A stretch of DNA of 64,000 nt from JAQVSH01 sp964451605. Lineage in GTDB: Bacteria; Bacteroidota; Bacteroidia; Bacteroidales; UBA4181. This document shows, piece by piece, positions 33,352-42,237 of this stretch (within the stretch, counting starts at the first letter, position 1; every line of letters starts with the position of its first letter). A program made the position numbers and the translations under genes. Under the pieces are notes generated by a model. That model was not told the DNA's origin, did not search any database, and saw only the letters and a program-made list of their open reading frames with translations. The stretch lies in the NCBI GenBank assembly GCA_964451605.1, contig CAYVJA010000001.1, positions 41,164 through 105,163 of the forward strand, in the 5' to 3' direction.

Positions 33352-34188
33352 ATGCAAACTACCCAACGGCACTACAAAAGGGCGTTAACCATTGCCGGAA
33401 GCGACTCAGGCGGGGGCGCCGGTATTCAGGCCGATCTGAAAGCCTTTTCAGCCTGCGGCTGTTTCGGGATGTCGGCCATTACGGCCATCACAGCCCAGAA
33501 CAGTGTAGGGGTCAGGGCCATTCATGGCATTCCACCCGAAATGCTCAGGCACCAAATCGAGGCGGTACTCGATGATCTGGGGGTAGATGCCGTAAAAATA
33601 GGCATGTTGCACTCGCCTGAAATCATCGAGGTGGTACAACAGACCTTACACCGCTTTTCTGTTACGGACATCGTGCTCGACCCTGTGATGGTAGCCACTT
33701 CGGGCGACCGGCTGCTCCGGGATGATGCCATTGACGCGCTTATTACCAAATTACTGCCGATAGCCCGGCTTATCACCCCCAACATACCTGAAGCCGAGGT
33801 GCTTCTGCAGAAAAAAATTGCGGCTCAGGAGGAGATGGAAGGCGCAGCCAGAGAGCTTTCCCGGTTGGCATCAAACGGAAGCAAAAAGGTGTCGGTATTG
33901 CTAAAGGCAGGCCATTTCTCAAACCGGGAGTTGGTTGATATCTTTTGGGATGCAGAATCGGAACGGACTCTCTCATTTCCTGTTCAGCGAATCGATTCAA
34001 ATAATACCCATGGTACTGGATGTTCTCTCTCATCGGCAATTGCAGCCTTTCTTGCCAAAGGCTTCAGCCTGAAAGATGCCGTTACTGAAGGGAAGCGCTA
34101 TCTGCATAACGCTCTGGCGGCCGGGGCAGAGTACCAAATAGGAAAGGGACACGGACCCGTGCACCATTTTTACGCTTTCTGGCAATAA
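33352..34188 (+). CDS. thiD: Hydroxymethylpyrimidine/phosphomethylpyrimidine kinase
   Basis: Two-step kinase producing HMP-diphosphate, the pyrimidine half of thiamine. The 278-residue ribokinase-like protein has IAGSDSGGGAGIQADLKAFSACG, IKIGMLHS-type region (VKIGMLHSPEII), LDPVMVATSGDRLL and NTHGTGCSLSSAIAAFLA (anion hole DTHGTGC variant with Asn first). Spacing of 30 bases to thiL. Confidence 0.96.
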   Translation: MQTTQRHYKRALTIAGSDSGGGAGIQADLKAFSACGCFGMSAITAITAQNSVGVRAIHGIPPEMLRHQIEAVLDDLGVDAVKIGMLHSPEIIEVVQQTLHRFSVTDIVLDPVMVATSGDRLLRDDAIDALITKLLPIARLITPNIPEAEVLLQKKIAAQEEMEGAARELSRLASNGSKKVSVLLKAGHFSNRELVDIFWDAESERTLSFPVQRIDSNNTHGTGCSLSSAIAAFLAKGFSLKDAVTEGKRYLHNALAAGAEYQIGKGHGPVHHFYAFWQ

Positions 34189-34193
34189 ACCCT

Positions 34194-34928
34194 ATGATAC
34201 CCGGCTCAGGCGATTTTACGCGACAATTGCGAAGCAAAGCGGAATCGTATTTTGAAAGGTTTGTTCATCACCCCTTTCAAAAAGCGCTTCGTGAGGGCAC
34301 CCTCTCACCGGAACCATTTGGCCGGTATCTTACGCAGGATGCACTCTATCTGCTTGAAGATGCCCGTGCTTTTACCCGGGTTGCAGAACGTTGCGAAGAA
34401 GAATCGCTTGACGCAAATCCCGGCCTGAGTACCGAATGGTTGGCATTTCATTCAGATGCGGCTCTCTTTTTTCGGGCGATGGCATCCGACAGCTATGCCT
34501 TAGAACAGGCCATGCAGAATCACTTCTTCCGGTTGTATCAACTCTCCCCGGCATCTGAGCCCTCCGAAGTGTGTGGGGCATACTCCCGATTTCTTCTGCA
34601 ACATGCCGAAAATGCGCCTATTCCTGTAGCCCTGGCAGCCCTCTTACCCTGTTTCTGGCTCTTTCAGGAGGCGTCACTGGAGCCATGGGTAAAGCCAAAC
34701 CCGTATCAGCCCTGGCTTACTACATACAGCGGAGAGCTCTATCTGGCCTTCACAGAAAAATGTATCGGAATACTGGAGGAATCCATTAATCTGTACAGTC
34801 ATCGGAAGATAACAGAGTGTGCCATAGAGGCATTTCTCGCTGCCGCCCTCTGGGAATGCCAATTCCTGGACGAAGCCAGTCAGAGCAGTCCCGATCGTTT
34901 TAAGAAAGGATCAATCGAGGGCTCCTGA
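34194..34928 (+). CDS. tenA: TenA-type thiaminase II / aminopyrimidine aminohydrolase
   Basis: TenA salvages degraded thiamine by hydrolysing amino-pyrimidines to HMP. The 244-residue all-helical protein keeps the key residues seen in Bacillus subtilis TenA: the Asp of the YLTQDALYL segment (Asp49), the nucleophile Cys in LLPCFWLF (Cys153) and the Glu of WECQF (Glu221). It is the last gene of the thi operon, so the operon as a whole looks like salvage (thiM, tenA, thiD) plus the common coupling and kinase steps; no thiC or thiG is in the window. Its 3' end overlaps the convergent peptidase gene by 49 bases. Confidence 0.9.
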   Translation: MIPGSGDFTRQLRSKAESYFERFVHHPFQKALREGTLSPEPFGRYLTQDALYLLEDARAFTRVAERCEEESLDANPGLSTEWLAFHSDAALFFRAMASDSYALEQAMQNHFFRLYQLSPASEPSEVCGAYSRFLLQHAENAPIPVALAALLPCFWLFQEASLEPWVKPNPYQPWLTTYSGELYLAFTEKCIGILEESINLYSHRKITECAIEAFLAAALWECQFLDEASQSSPDRFKKGSIEGS

Positions 34929-36910
34929 CCCCGGAACCGTTTATAGGGCACCAGCGGGTGTTCGCTGCCGCCCTTCTCCAGAATATGGGTTCGGAACGAA
35001 TCGGCCACCTCTTTATTGAACAAACCTTTTTCCTGGAAAAGCGAAAAAGCATCGGCATCAAGCACTTCTGCCCATTTGTACCCATAATAGCCTGCTGCAT
35101 ACCCACCCTGAAAAATGTGACTGAAAGAGGGAGAGAAGAGGGTTCCGGCCACTTTGGGCAACACATCGGTAGCCGAAAGGATCTGCTCTTCGAAACGGCT
35201 CAGATTGCCAATAAAGGGCTCTTCGAGCGAATGCCAGGCCATATCGGTCATTCCAAAACCCAACTGGCGCAAGGTGAGATACCCGGAGAGAAACTTCTCG
35301 CTCTCCCGGATTTTTGCAACCAACTCGTTCGGAATCACCTCGCCGGTTTGATAATGCAGGGCAAAGGTTTTCAAAAAAGCCTCTTCTGGCAGCCAATTCT
35401 CCATGATCTGTGACGGTAGCTCCACGAAATCGCGGTACACACTGGTACCGGTTAAACTCTGATACTTTCCCCTGGCCAACATTCCGTGCAGTGCGTGGCC
35501 AAACTCATGCAAGAAGGTATCCACCTCGTCGTAGGTTAACAGAGAGGGGGTATTGGGGGTAGGTTTGGTAAAATTACAAACCAACGAAACCAACGGACGA
35601 ACCGACCGGTTTCCATCCTGACGAGTCTCGCGGAAAGAGGTCATCCAGGCACCGCCCCGTTTGCTTTCGCGTGGATAGAAATCGAGATAGAGAACCGCCA
35701 TAAATTCTTCTCCGAAGTACACCTCAAATACCTGTACATCTTTGTGATAAACGGGAATCTCACGATTTTCGCGAAAGGTGAGTCCAAAGAGTTTTCCGGC
35801 CAGACCAAACACTCCGTCAATCACCCGCGGAAGAGAGAAATAGGGTCGAAGCTGCTCATCATTAAGCTTGTACAGACTATCCTTCAACTGTTCCGAATAG
35901 TAGAGCCAGTCCCAGGACTGCAAAGCAAAATCAGCACCCTTTTCCCGGGCAAAATCCGAAACCCGGCGATACTCTTTCTCAGCCACCGGACGAGCCGCCA
36001 CGCGGATCTGTTCGAGAAAGCGATGTACCGTATCGGGATTCTCGGCCATCCGCTCTTCCAGCACAAAATGGGCGTGCGCCTTATACCCCAGCAAGCGGGC
36101 CTTCTCCAGACGGAGATTCACAATCCGGCGAATAATCTCGGTATTATTTTGTTCGTTATCACGACATCCGCGCACAGCGTAGGCTCGCCATATCTTCTCA
36201 CGGAGCTCCCGGTTATGCGCATATTGAAGGAAAGGAACCCTGCTGGGTTGCTGGAGTGTAAAGATCCACCCCTCCAGACCCTTCTCCTGCGCAGCCATCC
36301 GTGCTGCCTGAAGGGCTGTTTCCGGAAGACCGTCCAGTTGGTCTCTTTGGGTAATATGCAGGGTAAAATCGTTGGTCTCGGCCAGCACGTTTTGTCCAAA
36401 CTGCAAACTCAGCGAAGAGAGTTCGCGCGAAATTTCCCGATACCGTTCGCGATCGGAACCCTGCAAATTTGCGCCATTCCGACGAAACTGCTTATAGGTA
36501 TTTTCCAGCAGCATCCGCTCCTCAGCCGGCAAATCCCGCTCTTGTAAGGCGGCATACACCGAAGAGACCCGTTCGAACAACTTCTCGTTCAGCATAATGT
36601 CGTTGCCGTGATCGGTTAGCAACGGCATCAGATCCTGCGCCAGATTCTGCATCTCATCGCTGGTATCTGCCTCATTCAGATTAAAAAAGATATTGCTCAC
36701 CTTATCGAGCAAGGCTCCGCTATTTTCGAGCGCCTCTATGGTATTCTGAAAGGTTGCCGGCAACGACGAACCGACTATTTGTTCAACCGCCTCTTTTTGT
36801 GCCTGAATCCCGGCCTCGAAGGCGGGCTTATAGTGCGAAAGAGCAATGTGGGGAAAGGGAGGGGTATCGTGGGGAGTGGTCCAGGATTCAAAAAAGGGAT
36901 TATCTGTCAT
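34880..36910 (-). CDS. M3-family oligopeptidase (Dcp-like)
   Basis: A 676-residue zinc metallopeptidase of family M3 with HEFGH at residues 468-472 in DTFLHEFGHALHGML and a downstream Glu region (SQIMENW). It lacks a signal peptide at the chosen start and so is probably cytosolic; it would clip short peptides (peptidyl-dipeptidase Dcp or oligopeptidase A type; which cannot be settled here). The start ATG 36910 (MTDNPFFESW) is preferred to the 36964 codon because relatives begin with xNPFF. It follows queA after 71 bases. Confidence 0.93.
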   Translation of the reverse strand: MTDNPFFESWTTPHDTPPFPHIALSHYKPAFEAGIQAQKEAVEQIVGSSLPATFQNTIEALENSGALLDKVSNIFFNLNEADTSDEMQNLAQDLMPLLTDHGNDIMLNEKLFERVSSVYAALQERDLPAEERMLLENTYKQFRRNGANLQGSDRERYREISRELSSLSLQFGQNVLAETNDFTLHITQRDQLDGLPETALQAARMAAQEKGLEGWIFTLQQPSRVPFLQYAHNRELREKIWRAYAVRGCRDNEQNNTEIIRRIVNLRLEKARLLGYKAHAHFVLEERMAENPDTVHRFLEQIRVAARPVAEKEYRRVSDFAREKGADFALQSWDWLYYSEQLKDSLYKLNDEQLRPYFSLPRVIDGVFGLAGKLFGLTFRENREIPVYHKDVQVFEVYFGEEFMAVLYLDFYPRESKRGGAWMTSFRETRQDGNRSVRPLVSLVCNFTKPTPNTPSLLTYDEVDTFLHEFGHALHGMLARGKYQSLTGTSVYRDFVELPSQIMENWLPEEAFLKTFALHYQTGEVIPNELVAKIRESEKFLSGYLTLRQLGFGMTDMAWHSLEEPFIGNLSRFEEQILSATDVLPKVAGTLFSPSFSHIFQGGYAAGYYGYKWAEVLDADAFSLFQEKGLFNKEVADSFRTHILEKGGSEHPLVPYKRFRGQEPSIDPFLKRSGLL

Positions 36911-36981
36911 AGCACAAAATAAATGGTTCAAGTTTGGCAGGGAATCTGCACAGAAGTGCACCAAAGATACCCAATAGCCCG

Positions 36982-38205
36982 TTAATTCTGCAATACCGAA
37001 GGGTTTGGCTCAAAGAAACAGCTGTCGCCATAACTCAAAAAACGGTAGTCGTTCTCGAGCGCATACCGGTAGGCCTCCTTCCATCTGTCGCCGATAAAAG
37101 CGCCAATAAGCAAAAGAAGAGTACTTTGAGGCTGATGAAAATTGGTAATCAACTTTCGAACCAATCGAAAGCGATAACCCGGTACAATCATAATTTGCGT
37201 AGACGCGTCAAGGTGATCTTTCCCTTCCGATTCCAGCGCCTCAATTAACCTGGAAAGCACCTCTGCCACCGGAAGCGAACCCGCTCTTTGGTAGGGCTCC
37301 CACTGCTGAACCTTAATCGGACCGGAAGGGAGCGAACCATGCTCAATAACCTGACAACCTATGCAATACAAACTTTCTAACGTTCTCACACTTGTGGTGC
37401 CGACAGCCACCACAGCCTCCGGATGGGCATGAATCCGCCTTAGGGTGGCCAGCGACACAGAGAAGTGCTCCTCATGCATTTCGTGACGAACCACCGCCTC
37501 TTCCTGCACCGGTTTAAAGGTTCCTGCGCCTACATGCAGCGTCACTTCATCAAGCATAACCCCCTTGTTTCGGAGTGCCGAAAAGAGCGCAGGCGTAAAA
37601 TGGAGCCCGGCAGTGGGTGCGGCTACCGAACCCTCGAACTTAGAATAGACCGTTTGGTATCTTTCAATGTCGAGCGGTTCGCTGTCGCGGTGTAAATAGG
37701 GAGGAATGGGGACATTGCCCAGCAAATCAAGCAACTCTCCAAATCGAACCGACGGATTCCAGGTAAAGGCAATCTTTTGCGACTGTGCATCCCCTCCAAC
37801 CATACGAGCATTTAGTGTAATCCCTTGAAAATTAAGAGATAATTTATCTCCTTTCCACTTCTTCAGATTCCCGACAATGCACTTCCAGACCGATTGTCCG
37901 GTTTGCTGAAAGGCAAGGGCATAATCGGCAGGATCGAGCGGTTCCAGGCAGAAGATTTCAATCCGGGCACCGGTGGGCTTACGAAATACCAGCCTGGCTC
38001 TTACTACCTTGGTATTATTAAACACCAGTAAATCGGCCGGAGAGAGCAGCTGAGGCAGATCGGAAAAGAGGCGGGTTTCAAGGGTTCCATGGGCAGAGAC
38101 CAGCAATTTCGACTGGTCTCGTTGGGCTAGCGGATATTTGGCTATGCGTTCGTCGGGAAGATCATATTGATAGGAGCCAATATGCAGCCGGTTCAAAAAA
38201 TCCAT
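36982..38205 (-). CDS. queA: S-adenosylmethionine:tRNA ribosyltransferase-isomerase
   Basis: Penultimate step of queuosine synthesis on tRNA: adds the ribosyl moiety of SAM to preQ1 at the wobble base. The 407-residue protein has YDLPDERIAKYPLAQRDQSKLL, LVFNNTKVVRARL, a GSVAAPTAGLHFT block and VTLHVGAGTFKPV. ATG 38205 begins the family start (MDFLNRLHIGSY); an upstream in-frame codon at 38247 is unlikely. The DUF2027-Smr gene is divergent. Confidence 0.95.
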   Translation of the reverse strand: MDFLNRLHIGSYQYDLPDERIAKYPLAQRDQSKLLVSAHGTLETRLFSDLPQLLSPADLLVFNNTKVVRARLVFRKPTGARIEIFCLEPLDPADYALAFQQTGQSVWKCIVGNLKKWKGDKLSLNFQGITLNARMVGGDAQSQKIAFTWNPSVRFGELLDLLGNVPIPPYLHRDSEPLDIERYQTVYSKFEGSVAAPTAGLHFTPALFSALRNKGVMLDEVTLHVGAGTFKPVQEEAVVRHEMHEEHFSVSLATLRRIHAHPEAVVAVGTTSVRTLESLYCIGCQVIEHGSLPSGPIKVQQWEPYQRAGSLPVAEVLSRLIEALESEGKDHLDASTQIMIVPGYRFRLVRKLITNFHQPQSTLLLLIGAFIGDRWKEAYRYALENDYRFLSYGDSCFFEPNPSVLQN

Positions 38206-38254
38206 AAAAAGTGGGCCTAGAGTGGAGAAAAGGTGATGGTGCGGCAAATTTAGT

Positions 38255-38262
38255 TAATTTTG
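38255..38262 (+). promoter_or_regulatory. Putative promoter (-7) of the DUF2027-Smr gene
   Basis: TAATTTTG matches TAnnTTTG and lies 21 bases before the ATG at 38283; no -33 TTTG at normal spacing. Confidence 0.5.
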
Positions 38263-38282
38263 CCTCTTTAAAAGGAGATAGC

Positions 38283-39380
38283 ATGCGTTTCAAAGTTGGC
38301 GACCGGGTAAAATTCCTGAATGATATTGGCGGGGGAGTGGTAGTGCGGATTACCCATAAAACTCTCTATGTCGAAAATCAGGATGGTTTCGAAATTCCTG
38401 TGTCGGAACAGGAGATTTTGTTAGATTTGGATAATGCGTTTGGATCAGAATCTAAATCGTTGGTTCAGAAATCATTGCCTGATGAATTTTACGTCGCTGA
38501 GCCCTCCGAAACCGAAAACTTCCCGGAGGCTGAGCATAATCCTTCAGCGCAAGCCGGAGATACCAACTGTTCGTTGTGGTTCTCCTGGGTTCTGCAGAGA
38601 GCGGCGAAGTGTGCCGATCTCTACCTGATCAACGACAGTAGTTACCAGTTGCTTTACACTGTATCGACCGGAGAAAAGGGAGCGCCTTATCAATATAGTA
38701 AAGCCGGGCGTCTGGAAGACGGATTCAAGGAACTTATGGGAAGCTTTTCACACGAAATGTTGCTTCGAAACCCGATTCTTCGTTGTGAGGGTATCCTCTT
38801 TAAGCCGGGTCGCTATGAGGCACATGCGCCGGTTCTTTTCGAATTTTTTGTAGATACAAAAACGCTTTTCGACCCAAAGAGCCATGTAGCGAACGATTAT
38901 TTCGACGAAAAAGCGCTGTTAATTTCCATCTATCAGGTAGACGAGCCTTTACGAATATCGAAAGAAATTCTCTCAGATGCCAACACGTTTATTACCACAG
39001 CAGAGCAAATTAAGCCTGCGAATGGGGTGAAAAATATTCCACATCAAACCCCTGCGCAGGCAGAGGGGCCGAAAATTCAACGAAACACCCTTTCGGACGA
39101 TGAGAACGTAATAGACCTGCATATTGAGCTATTGGTAGAAAATAGCGAAAATTTAACACCCGGAGAGATACTGGATATCCAGATGGCCCGGTTTAAAATT
39201 TCACTCGAATCGGCCATTGTTCGAAAAACACCCAAACTGATCTATATTCACGGAGTGGGAAATGGGAAGCTTCGTTACACGCTTCGCAAAACCTTAGAGA
39301 GAGAATATCCGAAGATTCGCTTTCAGGATGCCTCTTTCAAGGAGTATGGTTATGGGGCTACCATGCTGTTTTTGAAATAA
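38283..39380 (+). CDS. DUF2027 and Smr domain protein
   Basis: A 365-residue Bacteroidota protein. Residues 1-45 form a small KOW/Tudor-like beta domain (MRFKVGDRVKFLNDIGGGVVVRI), the middle is the DUF2027 beta-sandwich, and the C-terminal 90 residues are an Smr domain with VIDLHIE (DxH) and IHGVGNGKLRYTLRKTL (HGxGxGxLR with Asn for Thr). Smr domains are nicking nucleases or RNA-acting, so nucleic acid binding is likely but untested here. The start ATG 38283 is chosen since the upstream frame crosses the promoter. It is followed by RNase P RNA. Confidence 0.9.
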   Translation: MRFKVGDRVKFLNDIGGGVVVRITHKTLYVENQDGFEIPVSEQEILLDLDNAFGSESKSLVQKSLPDEFYVAEPSETENFPEAEHNPSAQAGDTNCSLWFSWVLQRAAKCADLYLINDSSYQLLYTVSTGEKGAPYQYSKAGRLEDGFKELMGSFSHEMLLRNPILRCEGILFKPGRYEAHAPVLFEFFVDTKTLFDPKSHVANDYFDEKALLISIYQVDEPLRISKEILSDANTFITTAEQIKPANGVKNIPHQTPAQAEGPKIQRNTLSDDENVIDLHIELLVENSENLTPGEILDIQMARFKISLESAIVRKTPKLIYIHGVGNGKLRYTLRKTLEREYPKIRFQDASFKEYGYGATMLFLK

Positions 39381-39396
39381 TTACAATTCGTTCTTT

Positions 39397-39762
39397 TTGA
39401 GCAGGCCGTTCCATCGCTGTTTCCGTAAGGAAAGGGAGGAAAGTCCGGGCAACACAGAGCACCATGCTTCCTAACGGGAAGATATTCGTGAGGGTATGTT
39501 CGTGTGACAGAAAATTACCGCTCCTTTTACCGTGTGTAGAGGGTGTAAGGGTGAAAAGGCGGGGTAAGAGCCCACCGGTTCTGTTGGTAACAGCAGAAGC
39601 CGCACACACCATGGGTTGTAAGGCCATGTATACCGGCAATTAAGGGCTGCTCGCCCGATGCCGGGGGGTAGGCCGCTGACGATCCGGTTGGTGACAATCG
39701 GGCTAGATAAATGATGGGAGCCTTCTTCGGGAGGACAGAACCCGGCTTACAGGCCTGCTCAA
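39397..39762 (+). ncRNA. rnpB: RNase P RNA, bacterial class A
   Basis: Catalytic RNA that removes tRNA 5' leaders. Conserved blocks are present: GAGGAAAGTCCGGGC near the 5' end, the AGGGTG and GTAAGAGCCCACCG regions, and ACAGAACCCGGCTTAC at the 3' end. P1 is a perfect 11-bp helix (39397-39407 with 39752-39762, TTGAGCAGGCC / GGCCTGCTCAA). Length of about 366 nt is normal. It sits 16 bases after the DUF2027-Smr stop. Confidence 0.95.
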
Positions 39763-39770
39763 TTTTACGG

Positions 39771-39807
39771 GGGGGTTGCCAAAATCGAGGCAACTCCCTT
39801 TTTTTTT
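39771..39807 (+). terminator. Terminator of rnpB
   Basis: GGGGGTTGCC and GGCAACTCCC pair with one G-T, 8-base loop, followed by ten T. Confidence 0.9.
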
Positions 39808-39861
39808 GGCCTGTTCGGTTTGTTATATAATATATATTATGTTAAGTAGTATTTTTTACTA

Positions 39862-40764
39862 CTACTCCTGGATGACCCATGGCCCGGTTCTCCCAAAACC
39901 TTCTACCGAAATTTTCGACTTCCCTGCCTGATGCGTAATCTCTACTATCGAAAAGCAGTTGGAAGAGATGTCGCCTTCTACCATGGCCCCGTGCGTGAAA
40001 TAGTGAATTCCATTCCTGTAACTATGGTGACCCTCATGATGATGGCCCTGGAATACGGCTATCACCTTTTTGCTCTCTTCTAAAATTTTAACAATTTGGG
40101 GCCAATTTTTTACGCACACCGACTTGGGCACCGTAGAAAATCCATCCAGAAGCTGATGAATAAAGAGAACAACCGGTCGTTCGCTCTTCTCCAATTCTGA
40201 TTGTAGCCAGGAACACTGCGCTTCAGGGACCCTGGCGTAAGTCCAGTCGAAATTGCCTCTGCTATAATCTAAACCCTCTTCTGTGAAATTGGCGTCAAGT
40301 ACAAGAAACCGACAAGGCCCTTCGCGGAAGGCAAAATAACTTTTACCGTTAGCCGGACCACTGTTACGGGTATTGGCCAGAAACTCCACTTTTGTAATGC
40401 TGTCCATGTCGTGATTCCCTAACACGTGGTAAACCGGTTTAGGAAAACTTTCGAACAGCGATTCGATGGTACGCAGATACGACAAGGTTCCCGAGGCATC
40501 GGGCGGCGAAGCCTGATCTTTAAAATCGCCCAGTTCAATCAGAAAATCTACTCCTTCACGCCGAAAAGTATCCATTGCCATAGAGAGTTTCTGTTCCGAT
40601 AACCGGTAATGTCGTGAGCCCCCTGTCGGAACATCGGCATAATGAAGATCGGCAACAACCCCAAACCGAACCTTTTTACTCCCAAAAATGGGCAGTAACC
40701 CCTGACCGGCCACCAAAACCAAGCCACCCATCGATTGTCTGAGAAAACTACGTCTGTTAATCAC
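39862..40764 (-). CDS. Calcineurin-like metallophosphoesterase with Tat-like signal
   Basis: A 300-residue exported phosphoesterase. Metal-binding motifs are VVADLHYAD (DxH), LGDF, GNHDMDS and GHHHEGHH. The N-terminus, NRRSFLRQSMGGLVLVAGQG, has a twin-arginine and hydrophobic stretch typical of a Tat signal. Start is uncertain: GTG at 40764 puts the RR near the end as expected, while an in-frame ATG at 40836 adds 24 basic residues and runs through one arm of an inverted repeat (40797-40809). Substrate unknown. Confidence 0.82.
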   Translation of the reverse strand: MINRRSFLRQSMGGLVLVAGQGLLPIFGSKKVRFGVVADLHYADVPTGGSRHYRLSEQKLSMAMDTFRREGVDFLIELGDFKDQASPPDASGTLSYLRTIESLFESFPKPVYHVLGNHDMDSITKVEFLANTRNSGPANGKSYFAFREGPCRFLVLDANFTEEGLDYSRGNFDWTYARVPEAQCSWLQSELEKSERPVVLFIHQLLDGFSTVPKSVCVKNWPQIVKILEESKKVIAVFQGHHHEGHHSYRNGIHYFTHGAMVEGDISSNCFSIVEITHQAGKSKISVEGFGRTGPWVIQE

Positions 40765-40796
40765 TCCTCTCCTCCCCTTCTTCTGAAAAAAAATAA

Positions 40797-40900
40797 AACG
40801 CCTCCTGCTATTTGCATTAAATATATCAGAAATCAAACCAATTAGCAGAAAATGTATCTAATTGCCTGTATATCAATATATAGAAACAGCAGGAGGCGTT
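40797..40900. repeat. 13-bp perfect inverted repeat with a 78-bp AT-rich centre
   Basis: AACGCCTCCTGCT at 40797-40809 is repeated in inverted form as AGCAGGAGGCGTT at 40888-40900. The GC-rich arms stand out against the AT-rich spacer. It lies between the TPR gene end and the phosphoesterase start. Confidence 0.75.
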
Positions 40901-40903
40901 AAA

Positions 40904-40930
40904 GCTGCATCTATCAGGATGCAGAAAGCT
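40904..40930 (-). terminator. Possible terminator hairpin after the TPR gene
   Basis: GCTGCATC/GATGCAG stem with a short loop, 12 bases beyond the TPR stop. There is no T-run after it, so termination strength is doubtful. Confidence 0.4.
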
Positions 40931-40941
40931 GTAAAAATTTG

Positions 40942-42207
40942 CTACAATGCATCAAGAGCTGCCTGCACCTCTTTCAGTTTGTCCTCCATCTTGAAGCGGT
41001 AATAGAGACTCTTCAAAGTAGAAAGCACGCCCTCTCCTTTGGGGTTGATTGCGCGACACTTTTCGAGCGGCTCCATCGCCTTCTTGAAGAACTCATTGCC
41101 TTCGGCCAGTTTTTTCTGGAATTCAGCTTCATCCTTCTCGTCGTTAGCCGCTTCTACCAACTTCACACCATTGTTGTAGTAGAAAACCGCCACATTATAA
41201 AGCGCATCGTAAAAGTTGGGATCCAGTTCAACTGCCTTCGAATAGCCGGCAACAGCCTTTTCTATATCACCCAATTTTTCATACAGCGTACCCTCAACAA
41301 AAGGGAACAGTTTATTGGTGGGATCTAACGTTTTGGCCGACTGAATCTTCTCGATGGCCTCATTGGCATTATTTGTATCAATCAGCCCCTGAATCAGTTG
41401 AAGCAGAATGTTTTTGTCGGTAGGAAATTTTTCATAACCTGCCCGCAGATAATTGATCGCCTTTAGCGTATCCTGTTTCTCCATATTGAGTGTATAGAGA
41501 AATTCATAGACTGCGGGATCGCTAACCTGTAACGCAACTGCCTTGTCGAGATACTCAATGGCCTTTTCGGATTTCTTGTCGAGCATAGCCATGAAGCCAC
41601 AATAAAAGATGATAGAGGTATCGGTTTCGGCAGGAATTCCGACAGCGGTGTTGATAGCCAGAATCTTCTCGAAATTGGCCAAAGCCTCACTGTACTTATT
41701 CTGGCCGTATGCGTTCATCCCCTCCTGCTCGTACGAAACCTTCAGGTTTTGGAGTTCGGTCTTTGCCTCAGCCAAATCGGGTGTCAACTCCAGTGCTTTT
41801 TTATAGCTTTCTACCGAAATATCGAGCGGTTTTTCTGTGGTATTCTTAGTATCTTCCCAACCTGAGAGTTGACCTTCGGTGTAGTAGAGATTGAGATAGG
41901 GATAGACATGTTTTTCTTTTCCCTGCTTGTCGGCCAAAGTCTCGGACGGATCCATTTTAAAAAACATCTTGATTTCGGCAGGCGAAGCACCCATCCGCAC
42001 ATACTTCATGTTTACATTGTAGAGGTCGCTATACGCCCTTGCTCTTTCGAGCCAGGTTTTGGAGAACATAGCTTTCTTCGGATTCTCAATACCTGCATTA
42101 ATCTTTACCAGTTTCTTCTCGATGGCGGCTATGCCGTCAGCGTTCTGGGAAAAGAGGGCACCGCACCCGAACAGAGTGACAAGTGCCAGAGAGATGATCT
42201 TTTTCAT
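40942..42207 (-). CDS. Secreted TPR-repeat protein
   Basis: A 421-residue protein with a signal peptide (MKKIISLALVTLFGCGALFSQ) and about five to eight TPR units from residue 125 on (e.g. EGTLYEKLGDIEKAVAGYSKAVELDPNFYDALYNVAVFYYNNG), the longest run near the C-terminus. It probably acts as a periplasmic protein-binding scaffold. A TPR gene directly after gyrA (30-base gap) is a familiar Bacteroidota arrangement, though the function is unknown. Confidence 0.9.
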   Translation of the reverse strand: MKKIISLALVTLFGCGALFSQNADGIAAIEKKLVKINAGIENPKKAMFSKTWLERARAYSDLYNVNMKYVRMGASPAEIKMFFKMDPSETLADKQGKEKHVYPYLNLYYTEGQLSGWEDTKNTTEKPLDISVESYKKALELTPDLAEAKTELQNLKVSYEQEGMNAYGQNKYSEALANFEKILAINTAVGIPAETDTSIIFYCGFMAMLDKKSEKAIEYLDKAVALQVSDPAVYEFLYTLNMEKQDTLKAINYLRAGYEKFPTDKNILLQLIQGLIDTNNANEAIEKIQSAKTLDPTNKLFPFVEGTLYEKLGDIEKAVAGYSKAVELDPNFYDALYNVAVFYYNNGVKLVEAANDEKDEAEFQKKLAEGNEFFKKAMEPLEKCRAINPKGEGVLSTLKSLYYRFKMEDKLKEVQAALDAL

Positions 42208-42237
42208 ACGTATTCAGTTTTTTGTGGGGTTTCTATA

